A program made the translations under genes and the position numbers. Below, in pieces: positions 13,401 through 24,257 of a stretch of DNA of 64,000 bases. The notes under the pieces are model-generated. The model did not search any database. It was given only the letters and a program-made list of their open reading frames with translations, and was not told the origin of the DNA. Origin of the DNA: Rusavskia elegans (Eukaryota; Ascomycota; Lecanoromycetes; Teloschistales; Teloschistaceae); the NCBI GenBank assembly GCA_011316305.1, contig SAUG01000101.1, positions 124,001 through 188,000 of the forward strand, in the 5' to 3' direction. Within the stretch, counting starts at the first letter, position 1. Each line of letters opens with the position of its first letter.

Positions 13401-16171
13401 AAAATATCGTATTCTAAAGAATCTATCTTAAAGTTTACTAATATTTAGTAGAAAATATTAATTTTTAATTATAATATCGTTTAGCTTCCTATAATTAATA
13501 TATAGGCGGAATATTCCGTCTTTTTTAAATATAAAAAGGATTAGATATTCTACCGGTAATTAAAATTTCTTAATAAATCTCTTTTTTATATTTTTATCTA
13601 GATATTTACGGAGTATTCTAAACTCTATAGCAGATAATAGATAGATAGATTTAAATATAGATTACTTACCTGGTTTAAATCTGACTTTATAATTCTATAA
13701 TTAATATTTAGATAGAACTTTTATAATTACTTCTTCCTAAAATAAGTTTATCTAATTTTTATATTTATCTAAAATCTTTTCTAATAGATTTTCTTTTAAT
13801 TTTTTATTAGAAAGTACAGGGTTTTTAAAAGATTTATAATTTTCCTTTCTATCTTAATCTTTTTAATCTAGCTAACCTTTACTAGTATCTAATAAATTAG
13901 ATCTAAATAGTTTTTAATCGTCCTTTTTCGAAGCTATAAATTCGCGTTTTATATTTAATTTTTTATCTATCCGAAATTACTATTTCGGCGTAGATTGGAT
14001 ACTTTCTATATAGGAGTATTATTTAAAACTAAATACTCTTTTTTTCTAATTTATTACTAGATTACAATCTTTTAATTAAAGAATTCTAAATACGATTTTA
14101 TAGCTAGCTATTCTAATAATATTAAATTGAAGTTTCTTTTAATATTAATTAATTATTATTTAGAACGATATTATTTTATTTTTAACTCTTCTATCTCTAT
14201 TCGGTATTTTACTTCTATTAATAACTACTAAGTTATATAGCTCCTTCTTTTTAATCTAAAAAAACCCTTTTTTTTTTAACTAAATCTTTTAATATAAAAT
14301 TTCCGGTTATATCTAAATCGATAAATATTTTAACTTTCTATAGTCCGTTATTATTTTCGATAATTATTTTAATTTTAAATATATATATATATAGCTAGCT
14401 AAATTTAGTTACTTCTTTTAAATTATAAAGTTATACAATTATAGTATATCTATTACTATAAGATTCTATCTTTTTTCGAATTATTATTTATATTTTCGTA
14501 TTTCTTTACTTTATAATCTACTTGCGAAATATATCTATAGAATCTCTAATTAAAGATTCTATTTCTTTCCTACTATTCTTTCTAGTATTTATATCTACTA
14601 TATATAATATATCCGGAATAATTATAAATATTATATTTTCCGATTTTAATAGATTTTAAAGGAACGCGTCGGTATAGTTTTAATAAATACTATTCGGCTC
14701 TGTCTTTTTTCGATTTATAGATCTTATAATTATTATTATAGTAAAGACTCTAGTTAAATTATAAATATTAATTTTCTATTATTATATTTATATATTAGAG
14801 CATCGGTTTAGAAATAATTTTATTTTTAGAAACATTATTTCTAAATCCTTTCTCTAATATATCGACGATATTATTTTTTTCTTAGTTCTACTAGTCGTTT
14901 TATAGATACTTATTATTAATATATATCTTATTAACGGTGTTAAATCTTTTATAGATTATTATAAATTCTTCCTTTACTAATTTTTTATTATAGGTTCCTA
15001 GATAAAGGATTTTTAGTCTAATTTATTAAATATCCTCTATTATAGATATCTATCTAGAGACGGCTATCTTTCTAGTTAGTTCTATTAATATTTATAGCGA
15101 AGCGTTTTTTATTATAGCTTTTTATAGTACTTTATTATTTTCTATAAATATAAATTCTTTATCTAAAATAGTTTTCTAGAATTTAAAACTTTTATTATTA
15201 TTTTCTAAAATAATTTTTTATTAATCTTTTAATTTTTATAATATAGCGTTAAGCTATCGTTATTATATTTTACTTTATCGATACTTTTTTATAAAATAGC
15301 CTAGTTTACTATAGTTATAGTACGTTTTAGGATTTTTATTTCTTTTATTATTTCTAGAATTTTTCCCTTTATATTACTATTATATAGAGTCTAATTCTAT
15401 TAGTATAGATTTATAGTAGTTTATTCCGGACTATTTTTTACTTTAGTACTATCTTCTATAAGGCTGTTCTAAATAACGTCTAGTATTATTCCGCGGTCTA
15501 CTATTATAGCGTTTTTCTATATCTCGTTTATATAGTTTATTATTAAGATCGATAGATATTTAAATTAGATTATCTAGTATTTTATATATTCGACTATCGC
15601 GTATAACTTTATCCTTTATTTACTCTTTAAATTTTTATCTATATATTATATATAGAGCGTTATTATTCTATTCTATTAGTAGTACCTATTCTTTAAATCG
15701 TACGGCGTAGTTAGATACTACGTTCTTCTACTAAAAGTATTAAATAAAATATTTAGTAGTTAGAATTTCGTTTAAAAGTCTATAGATATTATAAATAGCT
15801 TTTTTAAATTTTCCGAATTATATAAAGATATATTCCTCGTCTCTATTATTATCTATATACTAATAAAAGAGAGGTTTTATCTAATATTAGGTTCGTTTTC
15901 GAAGATAGAATATAGTAAAGAGAATCTTTTTCTTTATAAATATAGAATAGAATACGAAGTATATATCGAATTATATAAATCAGTCTTCTAGTTTATTTCG
16001 GTCTCTATAGTATTTATTAGATTTATTAACTTTAATATTATAGTTACGATAACTAGTCGTAGGAATACTAACTTTTTTATTACTACTATTATCTTTTATC
16101 TAGATTTCTTTTCTTTTAGATTTCGGTTTCTTTATTATAGAGCTGGAAGTATTTAGAGTAAAGATTTAATA

Positions 16172-16583
16172 TATAACGGCTCTGTATATCAGAAGACGTT
16201 ACGTTCGAGTCTAGCTATAGCCGTAGACGTAGTCCGAGCTATTAAATAGTAAAGTAATCCTAGTATAAATTATTATAACTAATCCTATATACTCGCAGAG
16301 GTACGGTTACGATATTACGAGGCGTTTTTATTACGGAAGTAATTAAAAAGAGAATAGTAGAAACGTATTTAATAATTATATTAACGACTAATAAAAGAAG
16401 CTATTTAATAGGAATAAAAAACGATATATATAATAAAAGTAGCCGATAAAGCCGATAGATAGCTGTCTACTAAAAGGTTTCGCTTTAGTAGTCGGCTATA
16501 GCAGCTATAGACAGCTATAGATAATTAGATTCGTTTAATTAGCTAATTATCTAGAATATTTCTATAGAAGCGCGGATATAATA
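16172..16583 (-). repeat. LTR of B' (coding-strand 3' LTR, 412 bp)
   Basis: Reverse complement of the B LTR. It starts TATAACGG just after TAATA and ends GCGGATATAATA, equivalent to the reversed TGTTACGTCCGC start. Confidence 0.87.
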
Positions 16584-18689
16584 TAATCCTTTTTATAGTA
16601 TTTTTCTAAACTTTTTTAACGTTTTCTAAATCTCTTTAAAGTATTTTCTAGATTTCTATATATTTTTTTTATTAGGAAATCCTTTTTATTTAATTAAAAA
16701 TTCGTCTATTTTTTTCTTTTTACTAATAATTTTTTCGACTTTATATTTTTCTTTTTTTTAGTAGTACTAATCCTTTACTAACGATATTTATTACGAGGCT
16801 TTTTTAAAGAGTCCTATATAGAATTTTAGGAAAATTCCTATTATAGAAAGTTTAAGATATACTATTATTTCTTTAATATCTTAAACTTTAACAGTTCCTA
16901 TATAGAGTTTATCTAGTTTTCTATCTATTAAATTTTTTATCGAAAATAATATTTTATCTTTCCTTTTAATATTATAGTTTCTTTTAGATTTATTAATCTT
17001 TTATTTTACTTTTTTTTTAGCTTTTTAGATTTTTATTTTAGCTTTATCCTAATTTTTTTTATTCGACTAATAAATATCTATACCGCAGGGTTATTTATTC
17101 CCGAAATTACTTTATATTTTAGCTTTTTCTTATATAATATTTTATCTAGGGTTACCTAAATATCATTATTATAAGATAAGTTAATTACTATTTAGGCTAT
17201 CGGGAAAAACTAAATCTAATCTTTTTCTTTTTTAGAATAGTAGATTTTTAAGTAAAATTCTAAAATTTAATTTATCTATTCTATCTATCTATCTATCTAT
17301 AGATAAAACGAAGTTAATATTATCTATTTAATCTCTACTACCTATATTAATCCTTTTATAAAGTTAGAAATAAAGAATTTATTCCGGTTTAATATAATTT
17401 TTTCTATAATTCCGTTTTTATAAAAAACCGCTTGTAGTAGTAAAAATACTAACTATTCCGCTATTATTATTATTTTATATAATATAAATCTTATATACTT
17501 CGTAAAACTATCTATAATTATTACTATTATATTATACGATATTTAAATATAGAAGTTAATAGATTCTAGAAAATCTATAATAAAGTCTATTATAATCTAT
17601 TAGTACGGTTATTCCGGTATTTAAATAAAATATAACTTACTAATGGATTTTTATCTAGTTTTTTTAGATACTATATATTTAGAATAATTTTTTCATTTTT
17701 TTAAATATATTTTTTATTATATTTTTTAATAGATTTATTAATATATTTTTTAATATATTTTTTTAATACTGGTATATTAGTTTTATTTTAAAATCTCTTT
17801 AGTATTTTAGTTGTTTTCTAGTATCTAACTATTCTAGAATCGTATATTTATCGAATAATATTATTTATTTTTTCTAATATTTCTATTCTTTCTAGAACTT
17901 TTCTATTTCTTTTTAATAATAGCCTGTTTATTTTTTCCGCTGCTTTATAATCCGTCTTTCGGTTTAGAATATTTATAACCGTATTATCTGTACCTTTAAT
18001 ATATTTTATTTCGAAGTTATAATAGATAATTTCTTCTAACTATTTTATTCATCTTTAATCAAATTCTTTATCGATTAGAAGTAATAAAAGATTCTTATAG
18101 TTAGTATAGATTATTACTTTTTTTAACGTTTCGATTATATATATTTTCTAACATATAAAGTTTATAATAATAGCTAATATTTCTTTATCCGTAGTCGTAT
18201 AGTTAATTTCGGCTAGTAATAATATTCTAGAATAATAGCTTAATAGCTTACCTTTTTATACTATATATAAATCTAAAGTTTAGTCCGATATATCTATATA
18301 TAGTATAATTTAATCTTATAGATTAAAAATATCTAAAGCTTCCTTTCTAGCGAAACTTTATTTAAATTTTTTAAACGTATCGTTTTTCTTTTATATCTAT
18401 TAGAATATTTTATTATTTTATAGCAAATCTATTAAAGAAACGGTTTTCTTTATATATTTTTCTATTATATTTTAATAGAATTCTATAAAATCTAGAAAAC
18501 TTTAAATATCCTTTTTAGTTTTTAGAACCGATTATTCTTTTATTATTTAGAATTTATTCGCTTTTATAGTAATACTTCCTAGTCTAATTATATATCTTAG
18601 GAATTTAACTTCTTTTTTAAAAAATTCCGATTTTTTTTCTTTAATTCTAAAATTATTATCCCGGAATCTCTATAATACTTTATAGATAT

Positions 18690-18965
18690 ATTATTAATAT
18701 TCTTCTTTTATTTTAGAAAATATTAATACGTTATCTATATAGACTATAATAAAAATATCTAAATAGTCGTATAATACCTTATTGACTGCTTTTTATAAAG
18801 TCGCGGGAGCGTTTATTAATCTAAAAAGTATTATTAAATATTCAAATAACCTGTATTTTATTTTAAATACGATTTTCTATTTATTTCCTTTCCTAATTTT
18901 TAGTAGATTAAAGATATCCTTTAGATCGAGTTTTATAAACTATTTAGCTTTTCTGATTCTATTTT
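18690..18965 (-). pseudogene. Gypsy reverse transcriptase relic of B'
   Basis: The minus strand keeps K-L-D-L-K-D near 18.94 kb, then F-E-Y-L, then R-L-I-N-A-P-A-T (family G-L-T-N-A-P-A-T) and Y-L-D-I-F-I-I-V-Y-I-D-N (family Y-L-D-D) near 18.74 kb. In-frame stops remove any function. The motif spacing is normal for Ty3/Gypsy. An open frame on the opposite strand here (18782-19132) is an accident of AT-rich DNA. Confidence 0.85.
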
Positions 18966-19780
18966 TAAAATCTGCTAAAAGTAATAAAAAATATTTATCT
19001 TTTTATATAATTATATTAAATTATCTAAAATTAATATATAGTCGAAAGTCTCTATATTTTTTTAGAATAAATATTATCGGTTATTCTATTTCTAATTTAA
19101 AATATCGTATATATCTTTATTTAAGATTATAATCGATATACTATTATAGTACTTTCGATTATTTATTATTTAATCTATAGATCGGCCTAACCTTTAGCTT
19201 ATCGGAGTCTATAATAATAATTTCGTAATCTTCCTAAATATAAACCGATAGAAATAACTTTTCTTTCGATTCTTTTAATATATTCTAGAAATTTTTAAAT
19301 AGTTATAGAATTTTATCTATAATAGCTAATTTCTTTTTAATCTACTATTTCCGAATAAAGATATTATATATTTTTTTTATCTCGGCTAACTTTTTCGATA
19401 GACTAAGTAGATAATTTTCTATTTTTACCTATATTATTTTCTAAACGATTTCTAGATTCTATAATATAAGCTATAGGATACCTAGATAGATATCTCTTTA
19501 TATTTTTATAATATCGAAAATAATTCTTTTTTTTATATCTATTATTTTTTATCTATATAGGTTTAGTTTAATATTTAACTTTAACGAACGCTATCCTATT
19601 AATAGTTTCTATAAAATAAAGCTCTATTTTTCTAATTAAAGAGACTTTAAATCTTTTTATATATTTTTTTAATATAATATTCCGAATAGCGCCCGAATTA
19701 ACTAAAATTTCTATAGGTTATCTAAATAATATTAATTAGATAAAAATCCGATTTTTATCTATTTTCCGGAGTTATTAAAA

Positions 19781-20192
19781 TATAATATTTCTATATATTA
19801 AAAGGTATTACGCTCGAGCCTAGCTATAGCTATAGGCGTAGTCCGAGCTATTAAATAGTAAAGGAGTTCTAGTATAGATTATTATAACTAATCCTATATA
19901 TTCGTAGAGGTACGGTTATAATATTATAAAGTATTTTTATTATAGAGATAATTAAAAAGAGAATAGTAGAAACGTATTTAATAATTATATTAACGACTAA
20001 CGAGAAAAGCTATCTAATAGAAGTAAAGAGCGATATATATAGTAAAAATAGCCGATAGAACCGATAGATAGCCGTCCGCTAAAAGGTTTCGCTATAGTAG
20101 TCGGCTATAGCGGCTATAGACGGCTAAAGATAATTAGGCTCGTTTAATTGGCTAATTATCCAGAATACCTCTGTGGAATCGCGGACGTAATA
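19781..20192 (-). repeat. LTR of B' (coding-strand 5' LTR, 412 bp)
   Basis: It ends GCGGACGTAATA followed by the TAATA duplication. This is the least RIP-changed B LTR in places, for example TGTGGAATCGCGGACGTAAT at its right end. Confidence 0.87.
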
Positions 20193-20232
20193 TAATATTA
20201 ACCTGCGATAGATATCCTAAAGGTATTTAAAA

Positions 20233-20683
20233 TATTATAAAACTATCGAAGGAATCTAGTATCTTTAATTATTAGTTAGATATATTAGTATATCTATAAA
20301 CGGAAGTATAACGGGTAAATATTTAAATTAATAAAAAAATAAATTAATATAATTACTAGAATAGTATATAGCGATAACTAATGAGTTAAATATAAGCTAT
20401 AAAAACGTCGAGTTTAAAATCTATATAGATAATAAAATCCTCTATTACTTAGATTATTTATTAATTAAAATAACTAAATCAGCTTTATCTTGGTATATTT
20501 ATTTACTAAAATTATTATTATTAGAGTATTTATAGTATTTATTTATTAAAACTACTGAGATATTCTTTAGTACTAATACCAAGGCCGTTCTGTATATCTA
20601 TACCTGTCGAGGCGTAATAGGAAATCCAACGCTATATTGAATACTACCGCGTTTCCGAAAGCACGCCGCCTGTATTTATAACA
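20233..20683. repeat. Right LTR of element A copy 1 (451 bp)
   Basis: It ends TGTATTTATAACA, an unmutated terminus, followed by ATTAA at 20684-20688. It is 40 bp shorter than the left LTR because it has one fewer internal tandem unit. Confidence 0.9.
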
Positions 20684-21142
20684 ATTAAATATAAACTATA
20701 GAGATTATTAAAATATAGTAGAAGATAGAAAATCTACTATATAACCAGGCATTTATAGTTTTAAAATCCTAGAATCGACGTTCTGCGGCTCAAGGAATTG
20801 TTTTGTCTGGAAGCCCTCTATCGTCCGCTATAGCGACCGCCGGAGGCGGTGGCTGAGTCCCCCACCCAATTGCAGCGCTGCCGGTCGCCAACGCATTCAA
20901 AAGGGCCAACGTCCGCCGCATTTGCTACAGCAACAGCTTAAGTTTTCGTCTGCATATGTTGCCGGCCGAGAAATCTCAACTCGAAAATGACCGACCCACT
21001 CAGCATTACTGCTGCGGTGTGAGCAGGCAGAGGCAGCAGTCATGATGATTGATTGCATGAAGAATGTTGAGCGCCAGGCTCGATCAGGAACACGCTAAAC
21101 CCCTTTAGGGCACATCACGTGATTTCTCATCAGAAAAAGAAA
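20684..21142. other. Transition from RIP block to gene island
   Basis: About 80 bp of RIP-type sequence follows the transposon end; from about 20770 the composition becomes balanced. I see no gene here. The last 100 bases are the likely promoter and 5' leader of the gene starting at 21143. Confidence 0.5.
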
Positions 21143-22134
21143 ATGGGTCCACCACATGTGCCACATGCAGGCTCACATGCGGCAATAGCCACCACTACTG
21201 CTACCATCCAGAGCGTCAAGTTCCTTTATACCACAATTAGCGATATTGAGGATGCTCCTACTGCCCTGGGAGACATCAGATCGGATCTCCAAGCTGTCGA
21301 GCCAGTACTTAGGGATCTGCTTACAAAAATGGAAAGCAAAGACTCTCCAGTGCTCCTGATTGATAACATCAAAGGCGCTGTGGAGAACTGCAATTCAGCC
21401 TGCTCTACATTCCAAAAAACGCTTCATCATTGGATGAGACACGCAACCAAACACAAGGCGTTCTGGGCTGAGTGGACTGATCGAGTGAGAGTCGGTATAT
21501 TTGAGCAGGGGACAATCAAAGTCTTCCGAGGGCGGCTCAATGATTGCAAGAGTACACTAATGGTGGCGCTGAGTACTTCCTCAGTGTAAGTCTATACCAA
21601 AGATACCCGCTACCAAACGTGAACATCTTCAGCTTACTGATTGCTTTTGATAGGCTTACAATGACCCATCAGGAATCCATAATGAAAGAGATGAAAGATT
21701 TGATACTTAAAAGAAATGAAGAAAGCCTTGATAAAGAGAAAGCTCGAGCAAATCGCGATTCAGAAACAATTGAAAGCTCCATAGAACAGCTCTCAGTCAG
21801 TATTCGAGACGAGGTCAACACACAGTCAAAGCGGAATCTAGAACAGCTGCTTGAAGAGATGCAGGAACAAAAAACCTCTAACGAAATCTTTCGAAAGACT
21901 TGCGAGGAAGCGCTTTTGAAAACCAAGAGTGTTCATGAGGGAATTGAGCAAGAAATCAAGAATACTAAAGCAGACAACAACAGTAAGGCTCTGGCTGGAA
22001 TCATCAATACTTCTGGAGCAGTTCGAAACATCAAGCAAAACATTTCGGATACTTCTGCTGGAGGGGGGAGCTTTGCGGGCGCTGGGATCATCCATGATCT
22101 GGACCTTTCGATTCCAAGCTCAAAGAATGAATAG
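21143..22134 (+). CDS. STAND-type N-terminal domain protein with coiled coil and duplicated C-terminal motif
   Basis: Two exons, 21143-21585 and 21654-22134, joined by a 68-nt intron (GTAAGT donor, TAG acceptor), give 307 aa. The upstream in-frame GTG is ignored; the ATG at 21143 has A at -3. Residues 1-148 resemble the fungal N-terminal domain of STAND proteins (PF17111-like): an early helix, then F-Q-K-x-L-x-x-W-x-R-H and V-x-x-F-R-G-x-L-x-x-C-K. Residues about 150-255 are charged and heptad-like (coiled coil). The C-terminus carries two 18-residue copies of one motif (249-266 and 278-295), described in the findings. There is no nucleotide-binding domain, so this may be a partner or adaptor of a STAND receptor. 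It lies 460 bp from a retrotransposon. Function is inferred from domain type only. Confidence 0.8.
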
Positions 22135-23699
22135 CGACGACTCTGGTTTGACTATTCGATGATGCTGCTATGGAGTTTTTGAACTCTTAAACAGATAGAT
22201 TGTTATGTGAGAGATTTCATTAATGAGAAATTACTACATCAAGAGTCAAGTCACGTTAAAAATGACATTTTTAGCACTTCCTTGCACAGCACTGAAATTC
22301 TGATGCTTGTTGAATTATCTGATCACTCTCGCTACCTTGCCTTAGTGCTCAGACTCCCTATATAGGAGCGTTATAGCCATGCCGAGCCAAATTAATTGTT
22401 TATACTAAGGCTACTAGCGGCTAACTAAGACGCTTCTAGTAGAAAGTCTAAGTTTAATTCTTAGATTTCTTACTAGATTTATACTCGTTTTTTTTCTAAA
22501 CTTTCTATTTTCTTCTACGTAGTTATATAGTGTAAATAGTAATATTAAATAAATTAAACCGTTACTATCGATACGTTTTATAAATCTAATTTTTATTTTT
22601 CTATCGATTTTCCTTATTATAATTTTAGTAAAAAATCTTTTTTTTTATTAATATTAATAATAAAAATACGCCCTTTATTTCCTATAATAAAAAGCTTTTC
22701 TAGACCTAGGTCTACGTTCTAGCTAGCGACGCGAAAAAAAATAAAGACGAAAATTTAAAAATCTATTAAGATTTTTAAAAAAACGTCGAAAAAATATAGA
22801 ATACCTTTATTTTTTAATAATAAAAGCTAGGAAAGTAAGAAATTTTTCGAATTTCGCTTTAATTATAACGAGATAGCTCTAGAAATAATAAAAATTTCGC
22901 GATAGAAGGGGTTTATTAAATTTAAAAATATTATTAAATCTATATTATTATATTAAATAAAGAAAATTTCTATAAAATTAAATAAATATTAATTTAACCG
23001 AAATTTATAGTTCTAAATTTAGATTTATAACTAATAAAATTTTTCCGATCTAACTATATAGAATAGCTACTAGATTTTAGTTCGAGTAATATTTAATCTC
23101 GCTTAAATTTCGGCGGTGCAGGTCTGAATTCTGAGGCAATCGCTACTACCTGCGCTGGCACGTTTAGATAGCCGCGCTTGTCAAAAGAGTCCAGCCACAG
23201 TATCGGCTGAATTAGCTTATTTAAATTTTCTTTCACGTTCGTTATTTTTTGAGACGCTGTAGGGCCGTTCTATACTAACCGGAAGTATATCTCCTTAATT
23301 AGCAGATATCGATCAATATACGACGTTGAATAAATAAACGATACTACGATTATTATAAAGCTGAAATTAGTTTTCTATTATTATAACGACTTTTTTCAAA
23401 AGTTTTGATTAGGGATTTTATATTGGATATATATATTATCAATATATCATCCGATAACGAATAGTACGGAAAATCTGCCTACCTAAGTCCATCTAAACGC
23501 GCTAGGCCCGATTGGGGTCCAACATCGCATATCGAGATAGTCTGGTCTAGTCCCACAAGAACCTTTACCCTTGGCGTCCAGCTCTCAAGTCTCAACATCC
23601 AAAACGACAGTCAGCGCATTACGCCCAAGGCAGGCTCGAAGCCAGTACAGAACATATAGATAACCCTCATACCAGCTAAGCTGCGCCCTCCAGGGCAAC
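22135..23699. other. Intergenic region with an internal RIP block
   Basis: 22135-22430 is balanced 3' flank. 22430-23110 is AT-rich, stop-riddled RIP sequence of unassigned origin. 23110-23330 is balanced again, and its minus strand has an open stretch containing W-L-D-S-F-D-K-R-G-Y, vaguely like a transposase DNA-binding segment, but too short to call. 23330-23470 is AT-rich. 23470-23699 is the probable promoter of the complex I gene. Confidence 0.5.
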
Positions 23700-24186
23700 A
23701 TGGGTGTGCCATTCGAAGCGCTCATTCCCGGAGTGATCATCATCGGTGTACGGATAAACCCCCCTCCTTCCCCCAACACACGAGTTGTTGGCTGACATGT
23801 TTGGCGGTAGTTGATGGGAATCACCGGCGCTGGAATGTCCACGATCAGAGCGATGCAGAACGGAGGGAAGCGGGGGAGGCATTCGGTGGATCAATGGGAC
23901 AGGGTAAGCTGCTACCACCTTCATTATACCGGACACCTCGCTGACTTGTGATTAGCAGAGTATTACTTACCGCGCATGTGATCCGATTATCTACGGCGCT
24001 GACGAAGTTCGCAGTGATGGAAAGAGATCGAAGGTTGACGGGAATGCTACGAGGGCAAACGGACAACCCCAAGGCACCGCCAGGATTCGAATTGAACAAC
24101 CCATGGAAGGTGAAAATGCCCCCCCGCCACGTCCATTGCGCGAACGATGATTGACGAAGCGACAGTTGGAAGACCGCTTCACCTAG
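23700..24186 (+). CDS. NADH:ubiquinone oxidoreductase MWFE subunit (NDUFA1-like)
   Basis: Small accessory subunit of mitochondrial complex I, in the inner membrane. Five exons give 86 aa, the usual length: 23700-23747, 23811-23903, 23956-23959, 24015-24109, 24166-24186. Introns are 63, 52, 55 and 56 nt, most with CTGAC-type branch sites. The protein starts M-G-V-P-F-E-A-L-I-P, has a hydrophobic helix (about 9-28), then N-G-G-K-R-x-R-H-S-V-D-Q-W-D-R, M-E-R-D-R-R-L-T-G, L-R-G-Q-T-D and ends N-N-P-W-K-L-E, all as in fungal homologues. The third exon is only four bases, CAGA; it supplies the conserved Gln and the first base of Met in D-R-Q-M-M-E-R. The last intron (24110-24165) replaces a readthrough tail with the expected L-E ending. 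It is convergent with the acetyltransferase gene, 71 bp apart. Confidence 0.88.
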
Positions 24187-24257
24187 ATACATGCCAAAAC
24201 CACAACCAAACAACAGCGACACCCGCTCTCCATTGCCCATCCCTGCTAAATCCCACC

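Larger units (their letters stand above)
16172..20192 (-). mobile_element. LTR element B', inverted, inserted in A near its right LTR
   Basis: The duplication TAATA (16167-16171 and 20193-20197) flanks a 4021-bp element. Its LTRs, 16172-16583 and 19781-20192, are the B LTR in reverse complement. The internal part (16584-19780) reads on the minus strand and opens almost at once with an aspartic-protease relic (x-N-S-G-A, family D-S-G-A, near 19.7 kb), followed by a Gypsy reverse transcriptase near 18.95-18.70 kb. There is no room for gag upstream of the protease, so B' lacks gag. Confidence 0.87.
3494..20683 (-). mobile_element. Ty3/Gypsy LTR retrotransposon A, copy 1, with nested insertions
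   Basis: LTRs at 3494-3984 and 20233-20683 begin TGTTATA and end TATAACA (partly RIP-changed) and the whole is flanked by ATTAA at 3489-3493 and 20684-20688. The internal region reads on the minus strand: a CCHC zinc-knuckle relic near 15.3 kb, then reverse transcriptase near 13.4-12.9 kb. Removing the inserted B elements (5445-11946 and 16172-20192) leaves about 5.7 kb of internal sequence, colinear with the uninterrupted copy at 54968-61680. All coding capacity is destroyed by stops. Confidence 0.9.

Noticed and set aside
18782..19132. 116-codon plus-strand open frame in the AT-rich block
   Set aside because: It is antisense to the reverse-transcriptase relic of B' and consists mainly of Ile, Leu, Tyr, Lys and Asn, as expected from AT-rich DNA.
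1..20700. AT-rich block as centromere or mitochondrial insertion
   Set aside because: Target duplications, LTR pairs and Gypsy motifs explain it as RIPed transposons, and no mitochondrial gene is visible.
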